Shown piece by piece: positions 32,229 through 44,825 of a stretch of DNA of 64,000 bases. The translations under genes and the position numbers were made by a program. Where the stretch lies: positions 4,900,876 through 4,964,875 of the forward strand of contig CM071569.1 in the NCBI GenBank assembly GCA_036426205.1, read 5' to 3'. Every line of letters begins with the position of its first letter. Position 1 is the first letter of the stretch. Source of the stretch: Ascaphus truei (taxonomy: Eukaryota > Chordata > Amphibia > Anura > Ascaphidae). Under the pieces are notes generated by a model. The model did not search any database. It was not told the DNA's origin and saw only the letters and a program-made list of their open reading frames with translations.

Positions 32229-33412
32229 GAATGTGTAATTTTGTGAATGCTTTGTAGTTAGTGGTTGCTTAGAAAATGTGACCCTTATTTTGAACATTTG
32301 GAGCAAATGAAGAAATGTCACCATTTTCGACAGCTTATTTTTTAAAATTTGGAGAAAATTACAACATTTTTTTGTCTTTTTTTTGGCCAATTAATTTTTT
32401 TCTATTGTAACCCAATGTTGTGTAAAAAAAAAAAAAAAAGTACTTTCTGTACATGACTAATATGCCCTAGTGAATTTATATGGCAACATTTGCGATATTA
32501 GCTATATTTCATGATAAATTGCACATTTTGCATCCCGCAAACAGTTTGCTTATCTATAATATAATCTCTACCTTGGAGCCTAAATTTCAATGTCAACATT
32601 TTTTGATCTCATCAAGTTATCATTATTTATTTAGTTTTTGAAGTTAATTGATCCTTTACTGTACGGTATTTGCAATCCATGCACATTTTTATGTTGATAG
32701 AAAAACCCTGTCCAATGCCAGGAGTACAAACTGGCAATTAGAACATGTGGGCAGCTTGCAGCATCAAGATTCCACATTGATCCCTGAAGGTTCTCCTGAC
32801 ATTAAAGCTCTCGGACTGTCCCTGGCATGAGCTCTGCCTTTCTCATCTCGACTTGGCTACCCTGTACCGCACTATCCATCTGATTAAACAGCACAGCAAA
32901 CTGCAAATATGAAAAGGCGCCTCTCCTGGGTCTACTTGTTCTGACAGGTACAACAGGAGCATACAATGATGAAAGAGACAAGGGAAAGGAGAGTGAGAAA
33001 GGGAAAGAAAATTGATTTAAAACTAGCCATTGGTGAGGAAAGCGGAAGGCTATTAGAACTGTGGCTTCTTTAGCAGGAATCCTTTGGGTCAAGAATTAGA
33101 TATCTCCATAACTTTTCTCACAGCGGTGAAGCCCTTAATTGTTCCCGACTTCAAAAAGACCAGGGCCCGAAGTATCCTGTGGCACATTATATTGTGCGAA
33201 AGGTGCGTTCAGCCTGAGCTGATTGAAAGGCTGCCAGCTGCAGCAATTTGGAATGAGGTGCAGGGAAGTGGAAGCAGTACTGCCAGGGGCGGCAGTCTGC
33301 CGTATAAAACACATAGGAACCAAGCACTCTTAAAAATAATCAACATTCTTTTCTCTTTTTAGCTCTTCTCAGAAATCATACAATATTTGAGTAGGTGTGC
33401 TGGCTATGCAAT
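32229..33412. other. Unassigned spacer
   Basis: AT-rich first half with A and T runs; no gene or element identified. Confidence 0.5.
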
Positions 33413-33575
33413 TCTTTAACCCAGGCTGTGCTGAGTAGCTGTGCCATACGGCAGGCGTACGCGTATAGGGGTCCGTGCTAAAGTGGACAAGAAGCAAAAG
33501 CTGACACACTGAGTGCTCATTTGCATGTGATTACCCAGAATCCCTGGCGGCAGTGGAAACATTGTGTGCCAAGTA
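33413..33575 (+). repeat. Octamer/SPH repeat family, copy 3 (no ribozyme)
   Basis: TTTAACCCAGGCTGTGCTGA aligns with TTAACCCTGGCTGTGCTCAA of the 13705 copy, followed by the octamer and SPH pair. The ribozyme end and the 3' end are missing. Confidence 0.8.
33519..33549 (+). promoter_or_regulatory. Octamer plus SPH site pair
   Basis: ATTTGCAT (33519-33526), four bases, TTACCCAGAATCCCTGGCG (33531-33549). The changed bases still fit the remembered Staf consensus at 18 of 19 positions. Confidence 0.55.
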
Positions 33576-33584
33576 GAGATGAGT

Positions 33585-33850
33585 GAATCTGCACAGATCC
33601 GTTCCCCTTGTTCTCGCTCAAAATCCGTTTTGCGGTGCAAAACTCACAAACGGATTTGGGCGGTTTTAATCCGCCGTGAATTCATCGAAATCTGACCATT
33701 GGATACCACCTGTGGATGGATTTGTAGCATCCAATCCACGGATTCAGCGATCGTTGACCCGGATTCTTAAGAATCCCCCAACGGGTTGCTGAATCCGCGG
33801 ATTGGATGCTACAAATCCGTCCACGGGCTGCGGAATCCGCGGAGTGTATT
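33585..33850. repeat. Palindromic MITE-like repeat
   Basis: GATGGATTTGTAGCATCCAA and its inverted copy TTGGATGCTACAAATCC face each other across a ~70-bp centre; a second inverted word is CACGGATTCAGC/GCTGAATCCGCGG. No coding sequence. Confidence 0.7.
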
Positions 33851-34663
33851 GGTAATAACAATAAAAATCAGCAAAACGCCAATCGCCCTTTTTGACATTG
33901 ATCTGCTGAAATCAATGAGGAAAGGTAGACCTGTCTGAGCCATACGAATGCACCCACGGCCACACGTGGTATATTTATGTGCGGCACACCGGTCAGTGGA
34001 TGGGGTTTCTCACTTTCTGACTCCCCATAACTTGTTTTGAATATGTAAGTCAGAAGTCACAAACATGTTACATTCCTGTGTTATCCCAGAGCCACTCTCT
34101 TAGGGTTACAATGTATATTCTGGTATTAGCTTCCTACGTGGCGTCCCCCTGTATGTCTTTCCCTGAGCTTTTAATGGGAAAGATAGTACCCGTTTTAGAA
34201 TCAGTGTGTACTTCTTCCATTACAAAAGGTATTACAACGTCTCCCTGATCATGTTCCACGTCCAAATTGGCCGTTCTTCCTGTTATATTGGCAAACTCTC
34301 CTTATGTGTTTGATTCTCTCAATATTTGCTGAAAACCATACTATTATTTGACTTTCTCCCTGAAATAATTGCCCTCAACTCAACATGAGTCAATGGAAGT
34401 TGAGGAGCTCTTCATTCTTTGAAAAGAGTTTTCAGATGTTGGCCGGTTTGCATGCTGTTGACCTATAGTCGAATGTTATAGGTCTTTTTGCTTTTCCTTA
34501 GAGAAATCCTGTATATTCCTACCATGAAAAACGCCAGCAGCTATTCTGGAGAGCCGTAAGAAGCCTTATTTGTGTAGTACTAATGTACTCCCTGCTACTC
34601 AGCCATGGTCTCCATCGTTAAGCTAAATAATATCACTTGCACCTTTAACTGCTTAGTTATGTT
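33851..34663. other. Unassigned spacer
   Basis: Nothing recognised. Confidence 0.5.
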
Positions 34664-34819
34664 CAGTGGTTGACAAATCACCAAAAAATCTACTCGCCAC
34701 ACAATAAAATCTACTCGCCACCTAGTACCAAACGTGTGCTGCTTGGGCCAATATTTACTCGCCCGGGGGTTAAATTCACTCGCCCGGGGCGAGCAAATGT
34801 ATAGGTTTGTCGAACACTG
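34664..34819. mobile_element. 156-bp hAT MITE with perfect 8-bp duplication
   Basis: Ends CAGTGGTTGACAAAT and GTTTGTCGAACACTG. The flanks are GTTATGTT on both sides (34656-34663, 34820-34827). Same family as 15654-15806. Confidence 0.93.
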
Positions 34820-34879
34820 GTTATGTTTATCTGTTTTTACGATATGCTAATGCTACTTGTTTGTCATTAAAACAACACA

Positions 34880-35012
34880 TAAAAATACCACTTGTGAGCA
34901 CATTCACGTGTCTCAGACAGGTCTGCAACACTGCCTTTCCTCATTATCTTAGCATACAGTGCTTCCACTGCAGCAAGGGATTCTGGGAAATGACATGCAA
35001 ATGAGCACACAG
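34880..35012 (-). repeat. Octamer/SPH repeat family, copy 4 (no ribozyme)
   Basis: Carries the octamer/SPH pair and the 3' part (GTTGCAGACCTGTCTGAGAC, GTGCTCACAAGTGG). Truncated before the ribozyme end. Confidence 0.8.
34972..35002 (-). promoter_or_regulatory. Octamer plus SPH site pair
   Basis: Octamer at 34995-35002 and SPH at 34972-34990 on the minus strand, with the same sequence as in copies 1, 2 and 5. Confidence 0.55.
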
Positions 35013-35947
35013 TTCATTAGAATGAGCATTCCATTCAGACATGTCAAATTGATGTTGTTTCTATGTAACTACAGTTGTGGCCACTCTAACGTCCCAATAG
35101 CCGGGGATTGCCGGGGAAACAGATCGCAGCAATCACCGGCTGCATGGAAAGACCATGGCAATCCCTGGCTGGAAGCCCGGCGTAGACAAACATGGTGTTC
35201 CTCTGGCGGCCCGTGGCTGTCATCTTCCTGAGGCCACGGGAATATGCAGAGCTGAAATAAGCGCAGTTCAGCTCCAGTAAATACTGTAAAAATAAATAAA
35301 AAATAAAGACAAGCAGCAAAACCACCAAATTTTACAAAAATTGCCAAAATATTCTATGGACAAAAGTATGGGTAATCATTTGAACCCTCTATGAAGGGAC
35401 GTAGGGGTGATCCCTCCCGGGTGACGGCGGGGGAATATATTAAAATTCCATTAATTTTTTCTAAAATATTAAAACATTCACAAATACAGTCATTTTGGGG
35501 GGGGGGGGGGGGGGGTGGGGGGGATAATTTTATTTTGTGCACATATCCAGATATTTTTGATCCATGTAATATTGTTTTCATATTTTTCAAATAATCTCAA
35601 ATTTTCTAACTTTTTTTCCTTTTCTGTGATTTTTTTAAAAATATTAATATTTTCTCCTTTGTGTCCCCCTCCCACCCCCTTTTTTAATGAACGTTCTAAT
35701 ATTCACTAGCTTTCCAATGTCTGAACATTTACATTTTTTCCAGAAACTAGTGGCGGCTTTTTCCCAGGACCACGGTAAAATCGTGTAACAGTAATGTTTC
35801 TGGGTGAGTGATACCTTTGAACAAAAATAGGATTTAACGTAACTTCCAGAGAAACACAAGTAGCCACATCTGCGCCTTAGCAGGGTTTTTTATTTTAGGG
35901 CTGTTAATAATTGTAACATTTTCACGTAGTTGCTGGCATACCCATAA
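35013..35947. other. Unassigned spacer with G-run
   Basis: A G-run of about 26 bases lies at 35497-35523. No gene. Confidence 0.5.
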
Positions 35948-36141
35948 TCACAGAGGTCCAATCCTCCATGGCCCGCAACAGGTTAGGTTTTTAGGATTTC
36001 CCTGCTTCAGCACAGTTGTCTCAATCAGTGTATCTATCACCTGTAGGGTATTTTTTATTTATAAAAAACAATCTATCACCTGTAGGGATATCCTCAAAAT
36101 GTTACCTGTTGGTAGCCTTTGTAGATTGGTTTTTCCACCCC
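35948..36141. mobile_element. Diverged palindromic hAT MITE
   Basis: AACAGGTTAGGTTTTTAGGA and TATCCTCAAAATGTTACCTG mirror each other. The centre holds a duplicated TCTATCACCTGTAGGG. No clean ends. Confidence 0.7.
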
Positions 36142-36929
36142 TTAAAATATCAGCTCTGTATACTGTAATTAAAGTGTTACGTCTGAACAACTAAATCTGT
36201 TCCCTTCCAGCCTGAGCAGCTTGTAATAGAAAAATTGTAGTCGTATGACCTGTGGTATTTATGGGGCCGATATCTCCTTTCCCCACATCTACGGGAAATA
36301 AATAAGTGAAACCGGGCCGGTGTTAGAGAAGTGTTTGCTACTTTTTATTTGCTTGCTCAGCAAGGCTGTTCCTGGTGAAGCATGAAATAGGAGAAAGAGT
36401 GGGCAGTGGAGACACATTACAGAGACGATTCCAACCTCTTAATACACCTTTTTAAATAAACTGACCAGCTCCATATTCCATATTGCCCGAAGCTTTCCCG
36501 TTTTCTTCTGCGGGTTTGAGCCCCGCGTGCTTTATGTCAGTTCAGCGACAGGCGCAGAGAGCGGTGTAGGGGACTGGTAATAATTGGGGACAGGTACAGC
36601 TGAAGGAGGAGATGGACAATGCTGGTACGCTGAGCTACGGAAAGGATAACCATATAATACTTAATTAGTCCTTAGTTAAAATGTGACTGGGCAAAAATAA
36701 TGAATTACCTAAATGGGCTAATTAATGTAGCACAGTAACAGTTGGACTAACATGGCTTTCTTAATTTAGTACAACAATGCACATTCTCTGCCTTGATAAT
36801 AAATGGTAATAACATATTTTGTTTTCAATTAAGTTGAGAATCACTGTGGTTTTACCATGCACTTTTAAAGCTGCAGATCAGGAATTGCGTTTAAAAAAAA
36901 TATATATATATTTTTTAAATGAAAAGTTT
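36142..36929. other. Unassigned; possible conserved non-coding patch
   Basis: 36650-36760 is rich in TTAATTAG and TAATGAATTAC words. No gene or transposon end. Confidence 0.4.
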
Positions 36930-37392
36930 GAAGCAGGAGGACTCCGGAGCGGAACGGTGTTAATTTCAGCTTCGGGACCCCTGCTTCCAGAGATACTTAC
37001 CTCTGTAGGGTGCCGGGATCCCTGTGGAGTTTAAATATCCCGGTCACGCTAGTCAATATAAGCCACAGGGGATGACGTCACGGCTTCCCATAAGTCTGTG
37101 TGACGCAGGACATTTAAAGCCACAATTATGGTACAGATGCAGCAGCCGTTATCCGATCACATCTCGATCTGGATTTGGCAAATTCGCCAAATACCATGCT
37201 TGGTAATCTGCAGCAGACTAATGGCCCATCGGATAAACACAGGACAGGTCCCTGCTGTGTGAATCCTACCGAGTTCTACCTGTCTGAAAGAGACATGCAG
37301 TAAGAGAGAGGCTGAATCAGTCACTCTACCTGCGCGTCTCTAACAGGCAATTGCGGGGTTTTTATTTAATTTTAATATTACTGTATTGTACC

Positions 37393-37632
37393 AGGGCATC
37401 TCCGGAGCTGAACCGCATTGATTTCAGGTCCGGGAACCCCCTACTTCCCGAGATACAGATCCCGGTATGGGGTGCCGGTATCCCCATCATATTAAAATCC
37501 TGTGGGTCACGAGGGATCTAAATAAAGCAGACGTATACCAGCACCCCATAATGGGGCCTGTAACTCAGGTAGTAGGGGGTCCCCGAGGCTGAAATAAACT
37601 TTGCTCAGCTCAGAAGACCCCCTGCTCCTGCT
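37393..37632. repeat. Palindromic CTCCGGAGCTGAACC repeat, copy 1
   Basis: CCGGAGCTGAACCGCATTGA and CCCCTACTTCCCGAGATAC are mirrored by GTAGTAGGGGGTCCCCGAGG and GCTGAAATAAACTTTGC. Similar frames appear on both strands because of the palindrome. Other copies are at 38553, 50493, 52938 and 54139. Confidence 0.8.
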
Positions 37633-37639
37633 CCCACCC

Positions 37640-38400
37640 CCCTCCCAAAGAAAAAAACATTATCTTAGCGATAGCTGCTGACCCCTTTCATACCCCATTT
37701 TCTTATTATCACAAGCACTACAGACTGTTATCTTTAGTGTATGTGTATACATGCAGTGTCTATTGGATTCTTATTATCTATTATTACTCCTTGATTCCTT
37801 TATGTATTTTATTTTGTTACCTCTTAATTTTATGACATGCATGCTCGGGGTTAATTTATCATTACCAGTTAGAACTTCATACCCACACCTTTGCTGCTAA
37901 GAGGGTATTTAAAGACTGATGTTGATGTTACTCATTTACACCTGATGAAGGTCATGCGTGAGCGAAACGCGTTGTGGTAGAGCTATTTAATTGTTATTTA
38001 TCCTTGTTACTGCCCCTACGCGGCATTGAGTGTGTTGTGCCGGTTGGGCTATCTTGTTGGAGAGTGCTTAGCGGGGGCTGCTGGTTCACTAGCTTTGACA
38101 AAGTTACTACATCTCGCCACTACATACGGGGTACGCTGCCATGCGCGAACACGAAGTGGCTGAGAGAGGCTTTGAGACGTGAAGTTTCAGCTGCTCCCTG
38201 TGCGCGGGAACACACGTCCCTGCCAGCAGACTACCGCCAAGCCAGACACCCACGGAGCAGGGCAACAAGGAGATCTACTTTTATTGGATTTTACTGGTTT
38301 ACAAACTTTTAGTATGTAAGTTAATATTTACATTTATCTGCTTTGTTTATTACATTTCTTTCACCCTTGGTGCGCCTTGTGCTTTCTTTCTTCTATGATC
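37640..38400 (+). mobile_element. Hammerhead unit E, PLE-terminal-repeat-like
   Basis: Contains HHR-E and, about 400 bp after the cleavage site, the end-like motif GGTGCGCCTTGTGCTTTC (about 38369-38386). Non-coding. Confidence 0.6.
37939..37976 (+). ncRNA. Hammerhead ribozyme (HHR-E), one stem II mismatch
   Basis: Stem I CAC/GTG, CTGATGA (37942-37948), stem II G-C, a G/G mismatch, then TCA/TGA around loop TGCG, GAAA (37964-37967), and CGCGTT with cleavage after T37973. The core is complete; the mismatch may weaken it. Confidence 0.7.
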
Positions 38401-38552
38401 GGTCCATCTGTGGATTTATCCTTCGGTGGACACCTGTGGAGAAGGGGAATACCTCCATACACAAGAGCTGCAAGAGGGGAGAGTTGACCATTTTCAAGGT
38501 CCTTAAGGAAGCAAGAGCGCGGATCAAAATCTCCACATTTGGTCTTCTGAGC

Positions 38553-38778
38553 TGAACAAAGTTGATTTCAGCCTCGGTGACCCCCTACTTCCTGAGATAC
38601 AGGCCCCGTTATAGGGTGCTGGTATCTCCTGCAATGTTAAAATTCCACGGCCACGTGACCCACAGGATTTTAACATGGCGTGGATACCGGCACCCCATAA
38701 CGGAGCCTGTAACTCGGGAAGTAGGGGTTCCCCGAATCCGAAATCAATGCGGTTCAGCTCCGGAGACCCCCTGCTACA
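38553..38778. repeat. Palindromic CTCCGGAGCTGAACC repeat, copy 2
   Basis: GAGCTGAACAAAGTTGATTT at left mirrors AAATCAATGCGGTTCAGCTC at right. Centre CCACGGCCACGTGACCC. Confidence 0.8.
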
Positions 38779-39105
38779 ATACAATGAAATAAAACGCCCG
38801 CGATCACCTGTTAGAGGCGCACAGGTAGAGTGAATGATTCAGCCTCTCTCTTACAGACAGGTATAACCCGGTAGGATTCACACAGCAGGGACCCCTGCTG
38901 TGTTAATCCGATGGGCCATTTAGTCTGCTGCGGACCCTCTCGGACCACCCCGCACTATAAATGGTTGGACAACGGCCGCTGCATCTGTAGGCACACAGTT
39001 TCTCTGACTGCAGAGATACGGCGCCCCCTACGGAGGTAAGTATCTCTGGAAGCAGGAGCTGAAATGAACACAGTTGGACTCCGGAAACCCCCTGCTTCAA
39101 TCCTG

Positions 39106-39492
39106 TAATTAAAATACTAATAATAATTAACCACAATGTATTATACTGTTCTGCTGCTTTAACATGAGTTCTACTGGAAATACATTTCAAACAATTGTGC
39201 AGTATTTCCATTTTCTACACGGTAACAACATGCACCTTTTATTACCTGTTTGCTGCATGTTTGTGGCAATGAAAGAGATTAAATACTGTAACTGCACAGT
39301 GTATCGGACTAAGGCCTCTATCACAGTGATGTCCCCATTAAACTTTCTAAAGCACTAGTGCAAAAAAAAAAATTCAATACAAAAACGGTCAGTTTGCCCC
39401 AGTTCCAAATGTAGGAAACCTGCTATTTCAGGGTCTTATATTTCCCACTAGCCTATGTAGTGCCGAAGCTAATGGCCCCTTGGGTCTAAGCG
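39106..39492. other. Unassigned spacer
   Basis: Nothing recognised. Confidence 0.5.
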
Positions 39493-39783
39493 CAGGGCTG
39501 GGCAACTCCAGTCCCCAAGGGTCACCAACAGTTCAGGTTTTCAGAATAGCCCTGCTTCAGCACAGGTGTTCGATCAGGGGCTCAGTATAATACTGAGCCA
39601 CTGATTGAGCCTCCGGTGCTGAACCAGGGATATCCCTAATACCTGACCTGTTGGTGGCCCCTGAGGACTGGAGTTGGCCAGTCTTCAACCAAAACCCCTG
39701 ATTGAGCCACCTGTGCTGAAGCAGGGATATTCTGAAAGCTTGATCTGTTGGTGGCCCTTGAAGACTGGAGTTTCCCACCCCTG
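39493..39783. mobile_element. hAT MITE with an extra internal half
   Basis: Starts CAGGGCTGGGCAACTCCAG and ends TCCCACCCCTG. The right half occurs twice (39600-39676 and 39708-39783), so the element is extended by partial duplication. Confidence 0.8.
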
Positions 39784-40534
39784 GCCTAGCAGGACCCAAA
39801 TGGATCAGTGCCACAAGCAGAGCAGCTATCAAAATATCTTGATACACTGATGCAAAATGATGCACGATAATGGCAGTTTGTGACCCTAGAGGCATGTTCC
39901 CCAGGACTGGGAATAAGCACTAAAATAGGGCTTTAGGCTTTGCCTGCAGCAGAGAATACACATTGTAAATCATTTCTGATGTTGGTCAGTTTCTTTCCTG
40001 TATATGTTGTATTGTTCATAATAAATATCTATGACAACTAAGATACATCTCAATCTCCTTTGCAATGTGTTACTTACCTGCTCTGTGGGAGTTCTGATGT
40101 TAGTACTTGAAAATGTGCCTTAATATCACTTTATTATGGGCATGATTTGCATAGTTTGGGGATATATGTGGATCTTGAACAAACATCTGATGAATTTTTT
40201 CCCAGTGGGATATACAGTACATTTTCAATGTGACATTGAGTATGTTTACAATCTGCATGAGTTTGAACTTCCAGCATTCTTCTGGTCGGATTTTGACAGA
40301 AAACTGCCAATTTTAGGCTATTTAATTCAATATTAAAATGGCTATAACATTCTGGTGCATTTTTACCTTGCTTATCTTTACTATGTAAATGAGGGACCAT
40401 ATGTGCCGGACTTCGTGTTCTGACTACCTTAAAAGGAAATTCGAACTTTTAGACAATTGTAGAGTGAACAGTAAGAAATGTATCTAAGTTAATTCCAGAC
40501 TTGAACAAAAGATAAAAAAAATACTTATCTATAT
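39784..40534. other. Unassigned spacer
   Basis: Nothing recognised. Confidence 0.5.
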
Positions 40535-40775
40535 ATCTTCTTTTTTTAGTTCTTTTATAGTGCTGCTAGTTTTACGTATCGCTTTACAGATACATTTTGC
40601 AGGCACAGTCCCTGCCCTGTGGAGCTTGCAATCTATGTTTTTGGTGTCTGAGGCACAGGGAGATAAAGTGACTTGCCCAAGGTCACAAGGAACCAACACC
40701 AGGAATTGAACCAGGTTCCCCGGTGTCGAACTCAAATCCAGTCAGTGTCTTTACTCACTGAGCCACTCCTTCTCC
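40535..40775 (-). mobile_element. tRNA-derived SINE with MIR-like core
   Basis: On the minus strand: A box TGGCTCAGTGAG, B box GGTTCAATTCC, the MIR-type core TGTGACCTTGGGCAAGTCAC, then GTGCCTCAGACACCAA, and a LINE-like tail (GCAAGCTCCACAGGGCAGGG, GTAAAGCGATACGTA). The order head, core, tail is complete. Such elements are copied by LINE enzymes of the L2/CR1 group. Confidence 0.85.
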
Positions 40776-43158
40776 ATAAGCAAGGGTCATTTAGTTCAAT
40801 TCTTTGACCAAGGTATTTTAAGCCTCCCACCACTTCTCGGTACGGCCCATCTGTAGGTCCTGACACTGCTTCACAGGCACAAAGCTCTCATACCCTTTCT
40901 AGTTGAGAAAGAGCTGTCTTTTTGTCTTTTGTTCTATACATGAGGTCACAATCGTGGTACAGTAGCACTCTTTGACACAATATATGACACGGTGGATTTG
41001 GGTTGTGTGTGTTTGTTCATTTCAGACTTGGGATGTCCGTGGGCAAACAGAGTAGAAAGATCAACCCTTTGATGGGGTGAAGAGGTCCCAATATGAATAG
41101 CTAAAGTCAGAGTTAGACACAGTTCTGCTAGGTGGGACATCTGCTTATGAGGTAGAACGGACAACAGCTGATTCCAGATTGCAATGTAAAACACTGATGC
41201 GATGCGAGCAGTAAGTACTTGAGGATGTTACATGCATGTGAAAGGTAGCAGGCTTAAGTGATAAATCAAATATTAGGCATGGGCCACTCAGGTACTTAGT
41301 AAAAGTGATTAGCGCAACAAAATAGAAACATGTATCCCACAATTGGTCAGCGAGTCACGTGGATTGTTAATAAAATGGCATAATTGGATGCAATATGACA
41401 CCATGGTATCAGCTCAGTGTAATAATAACCGTCCACTACCATACAAATATATTCCTCTGTGTGTCTCAATTACTCTCAGTGGGAGAGATAGTTACTTTAG
41501 TATAAGTATTTTTCCTTGAATTATTTTTGTTTGTCTAATTTAAAGGCTAAATACTTGCAACTAAATGAGTTATTAAATTAGAGGCACCTCAGCTTACTCC
41601 CTATTCTACCTATATGCAATGTTCTGATTCAGTATCTGACACCCAGAGCATTCTGTTCACAAGAGCCCATCAGGGCCACCTCAACATGTAATAATCACAA
41701 GGATGGGTCTGTGGTTTCAGAACCATGGAGCTTGGACAGAACAGTCTAAACTGGATTTGTTTGTAGAGGAGCTGTTTTTTCAGCACTGAAAAAGAGAAAG
41801 ACAACATTGTCTTACGATTAGAACCACAGATAAAGTCACGTTCTTTGTATTTGTATAAAGGTTTATAAACTGGGTCATGTATCCTAGTAATAACCATGAA
41901 ATATTTGGTCTCGCAAGAGGCTCCAGGTACCCAAACAACCAATAAGTCCATGCTACAAAATGCATAATGCACACGCTTCACTAAATGCCTGGGCAGTAAT
42001 CTTTATGGATTTATAGTAGGTGATTTTAAATCTCTTTTCTATCGTCCGTTCAGTGCCATACTATGCCACTCTTACTTCATTTGGCAGCCTCTAGGGGCAA
42101 CCGTGTCTCAATCACTTTAAGCTGTGTTATTTTTTCAATTTCTGCTTTGCATGACCCCAATTCTGCTTTTATAATGAGGCCACTCTAATTCGTGCTGAAA
42201 GCTTATGAGTTTTCCTTAAGCACGGAGAGAGGTCGGTGGGATTCTTTGAGGGCTCCTGTTCAGAATGTCTGATCAATTTACTTTGCTCTCCCCAACCGGC
42301 CACTTTCATCTAAATTAACCAAGACACCTGCACATGGGAGAGGAAGAGCCGGATATCTCGGTTGAGAAAAGAAATGTGGAGGGGGTAACAAAATGCTTTG
42401 CCCATATTACGGCCCAAATTATGGAACCCTGGCAAAGATCACTGGTTTGCCGAACATGATTGGAAGTAGAGAAGAAAATTAAAAGGGTATGAAAAGAGGA
42501 AAATCGATAATTATACTGCAGCAGAGACTGTATGGTGCCATGTGCAGGGAATATCTTATTCTTCCCATTTATTAAAGCAATGTGTCCCGGCCAGACCTCT
42601 TATCTCTGCTCCCAAACATGCAAAGTGTGAACGGGTCCTGTAGTAGGAAGGCAAATACCATCATAATAACAAATAGAATGATTAAGGAAATATTATTTCT
42701 CCTGAGGTGGAGGATGGCGAGTGTTTGTTACAAAAAAACAGAACAAATTGGCTCATGCTGGGCTATAATTACCATTTTAATTAGTACTAAATATAATCCC
42801 TATCAAAGCACCAATTTATTTATAAAAAGGCGTCTGTGCCATTTGATAAACTTTTGAGTTATCAGGGACAGCATCTCTGCAGTTTTCACGGAACAATTGT
42901 GCTAGTTTCAGATTAAGGAAAAAATCTGGAGATTCTACTGTAATCCATATGGATTGATGAATGTGTCTTTTTTCAACCTTATATACTATGTAAAATGCCC
43001 TATGTAAATATGAAGCTTAGACATGCAATATTTACATTGTGGAATCTCCTAGTTTACTGCAGATCCATCAACACCTAATCTTCAGATAAGTTAGTGTTAA
43101 ATTGCAAGTTCTTATGAGCAGAGCCCTTGTATCCGTTTGCTTTTATTCCCCCATTTTA
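40776..43158. other. Unassigned spacer, 2.4 kb
   Basis: No gene, transposon end or strong repeat seen. Short open frames have no family resemblance. Could be unique intergenic or intronic DNA. Confidence 0.5.
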
Positions 43159-43160
43159 TT

Positions 43161-43210
<50 letters not shown>
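43159..43210. repeat. (TAA)n microsatellite
   Basis: About 17 units of AAT/TAA next to the CA-rich tract. Confidence 0.95.
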
Positions 43211-43212
<2 letters not shown>

Positions 43213-43595
43213 CACACACACAAAGATTCAGAAACACACAACACAACACAACACACAAAACACACACCACCCACACCACCAAGACACTTAACACCACACG
43301 ACAAACAAAAAGACAAAATAAACACACAAGAAAAGACACACAACAAACAAACACAACACAAACAATCAAAGGACACACACACCAAATAGATAAACACACA
43401 AAACAAAACACACACACACACACACAAAGACCACCACACACACAAATAATACACACACACAAAAAACAGACACACAAAAATAGCTACACATTTAACATAA
43501 ATACACACACCAACAAATAAATACCCCACCACACAAAGTACACACAAATAAATACACACACAATAAGACACTCCAACACACACACACACACACAA
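43211..43595. repeat. Degraded CA-rich tract before the gap
   Basis: CA repeats broken by many small errors up to the N run. It looks like low-quality consensus, as left of the first gap. Confidence 0.8.
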
Positions 43596-43702
43596 NNNNN
43601 NNNNNNNNNNNNNNNNNNNNNNNNNNNNNNNNNNNNNNNNNNNNNNNNNNNNNNNNNNNNNNNNNNNNNNNNNNNNNNNNNNNNNNNNNNNNNNNNNNNN
43701 NN
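43596..43702. other. Assembly gap (107 N)
   Basis: A run of N at the end of a CA-rich tract. Confidence 1.
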
Positions 43703-43709
43703 TAATTAA

Positions 43710-43960
43710 CCTTATTGTCATTATATAGCACGTTTTTCCCAATGGGACTCAACATATAGGAATTTTTACAGACACAGTATTTTGGTGCCTGAAGCACAGA
43801 GAGATAAAGTGACTTGCCCAAGGTCACAATGACACCCGGAACCAAGTTCCCCTGATTCTAATTGGGTTGTTTACAGAGTCTGCGCCCTTACTCACTGAGC
43901 TGCTCCTTGCACTGCAGAATGTGCTGGTACTTTATAAATAAACAATAATAATAATTGTTG
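43710..43960 (-). mobile_element. tRNA-derived SINE with MIR-like core, second copy
   Basis: Minus strand: AGCTCAGTGAGTAAGGGCGC head, CAGGGGAACTTGGTTCCGGG, TGTGACCTTGGGCAAGTCAC core and CTGTGCTTCAGGCACCAAAA. Same family as 40535-40775; the B box is partly lost. Confidence 0.8.
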
Positions 43961-44199
43961 TGTAAGATGCCACCATCTGTATACCAACTAATGAGTTGAT
44001 ATAAGATTGTGTTGACAAAGGCCTCATTTGGGGATTAATGAGTGTAATCCATCGGTCCAGCTAGTCCAGTGGTTCCCAAACTTTTTCGGTTCAAGGCTCC
44101 CCAAGGCGATCAGGATTTTCCGCGGCACCCCAAATTTAAAAACAAAGGTATATACATACCTAGAACAACGTTCCAGTGCGCAGGTGGTAGTCTCTCCAT

Positions 44200-44825
44200 A
44201 TCACATCGTCAAGACATCTACTATTCGCCCGCTCATCTCATCTCCACTCAGACCATCTCTACACTCACGACTCATCTCTCTCCTCAGACCTCACTCCTCA
44301 CGCCGCAGACGCGCACCTCCCGCTCGGCCTAATCTCTCTGCCCTCGTCTCCGTCAGACCATATCTTCCGTCTCATCTCATCCTACTCAGACCACTGCTTC
44401 TCTCTCTATCAACTCAACAGATCACTCATATTTCTCTCCTCCCTCGGACCTCACTCTTACTCTCTCTCTCCCTCAACCATCAACAGCCTCTCCTCGTTTC
44501 TCTCCTAGATCGCCTTCTCAGACCTCTCATTCTCAGACTTCTCTCTCCTGATCTCCTCTCTAGACCTCTCCCTCTCAGCTCTCTCTCTCCTCAAGGGACT
44601 CTCCTCTCTCTCACCTCTCTCCTCCCTCAGACTTCTACCTCTACTCTCTCTCTCTACTAGACCTTCCCTCAGAACTCTTTCATACTTCTCTCTCGTCAAG
44701 ACCCCTCTCTCGAACCTCTCAGCTACAGACTTCTCCAGATCCTCTCTCTCTCAGGACCTCTCTCTCTCTCAGTACAATCTCTTCTCTCTAGACTCTATCT
44801 CTACTGACCTCTCTCTCTCTCTCTA
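44200..44825. repeat. CT-rich tract within the hAT element
   Basis: Imperfect CTCTCTC with recurring CAGACCTCTC words. The long frames through it are artefacts. Confidence 0.9.

Larger units (their letters stand above)
36930..39105. mobile_element. 2.2-kb interrupted palindrome with nested elements
   Basis: The outer arms (36930-37390 and 38784-39105) are inverted relatives: both have GACTCCGGA, the TTCACACAGCAGGGACC type block, and GCCTCTCTCTTAC or its complement. Inside lie two palindromic repeats in mirror order (37393-37632 and 38553-38778). A hammerhead unit (37640-38545) occupies the centre. It looks like repeated fold-back insertion or one large inverted structure. No coding sequence. 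Confidence 0.7.

Noticed and set aside
40186..40210. CTGATGA near 40189 as hammerhead box 1
   Set aside because: No GAAA box or stems follow within reach.
43102..43845. Frames around the second gap
   Set aside because: CA-rich, error-laden consensus and N.
44028..44660. 210-residue Ser/Leu-rich frame
   Set aside because: It reads through the CT-rich repeat inside the hAT element.
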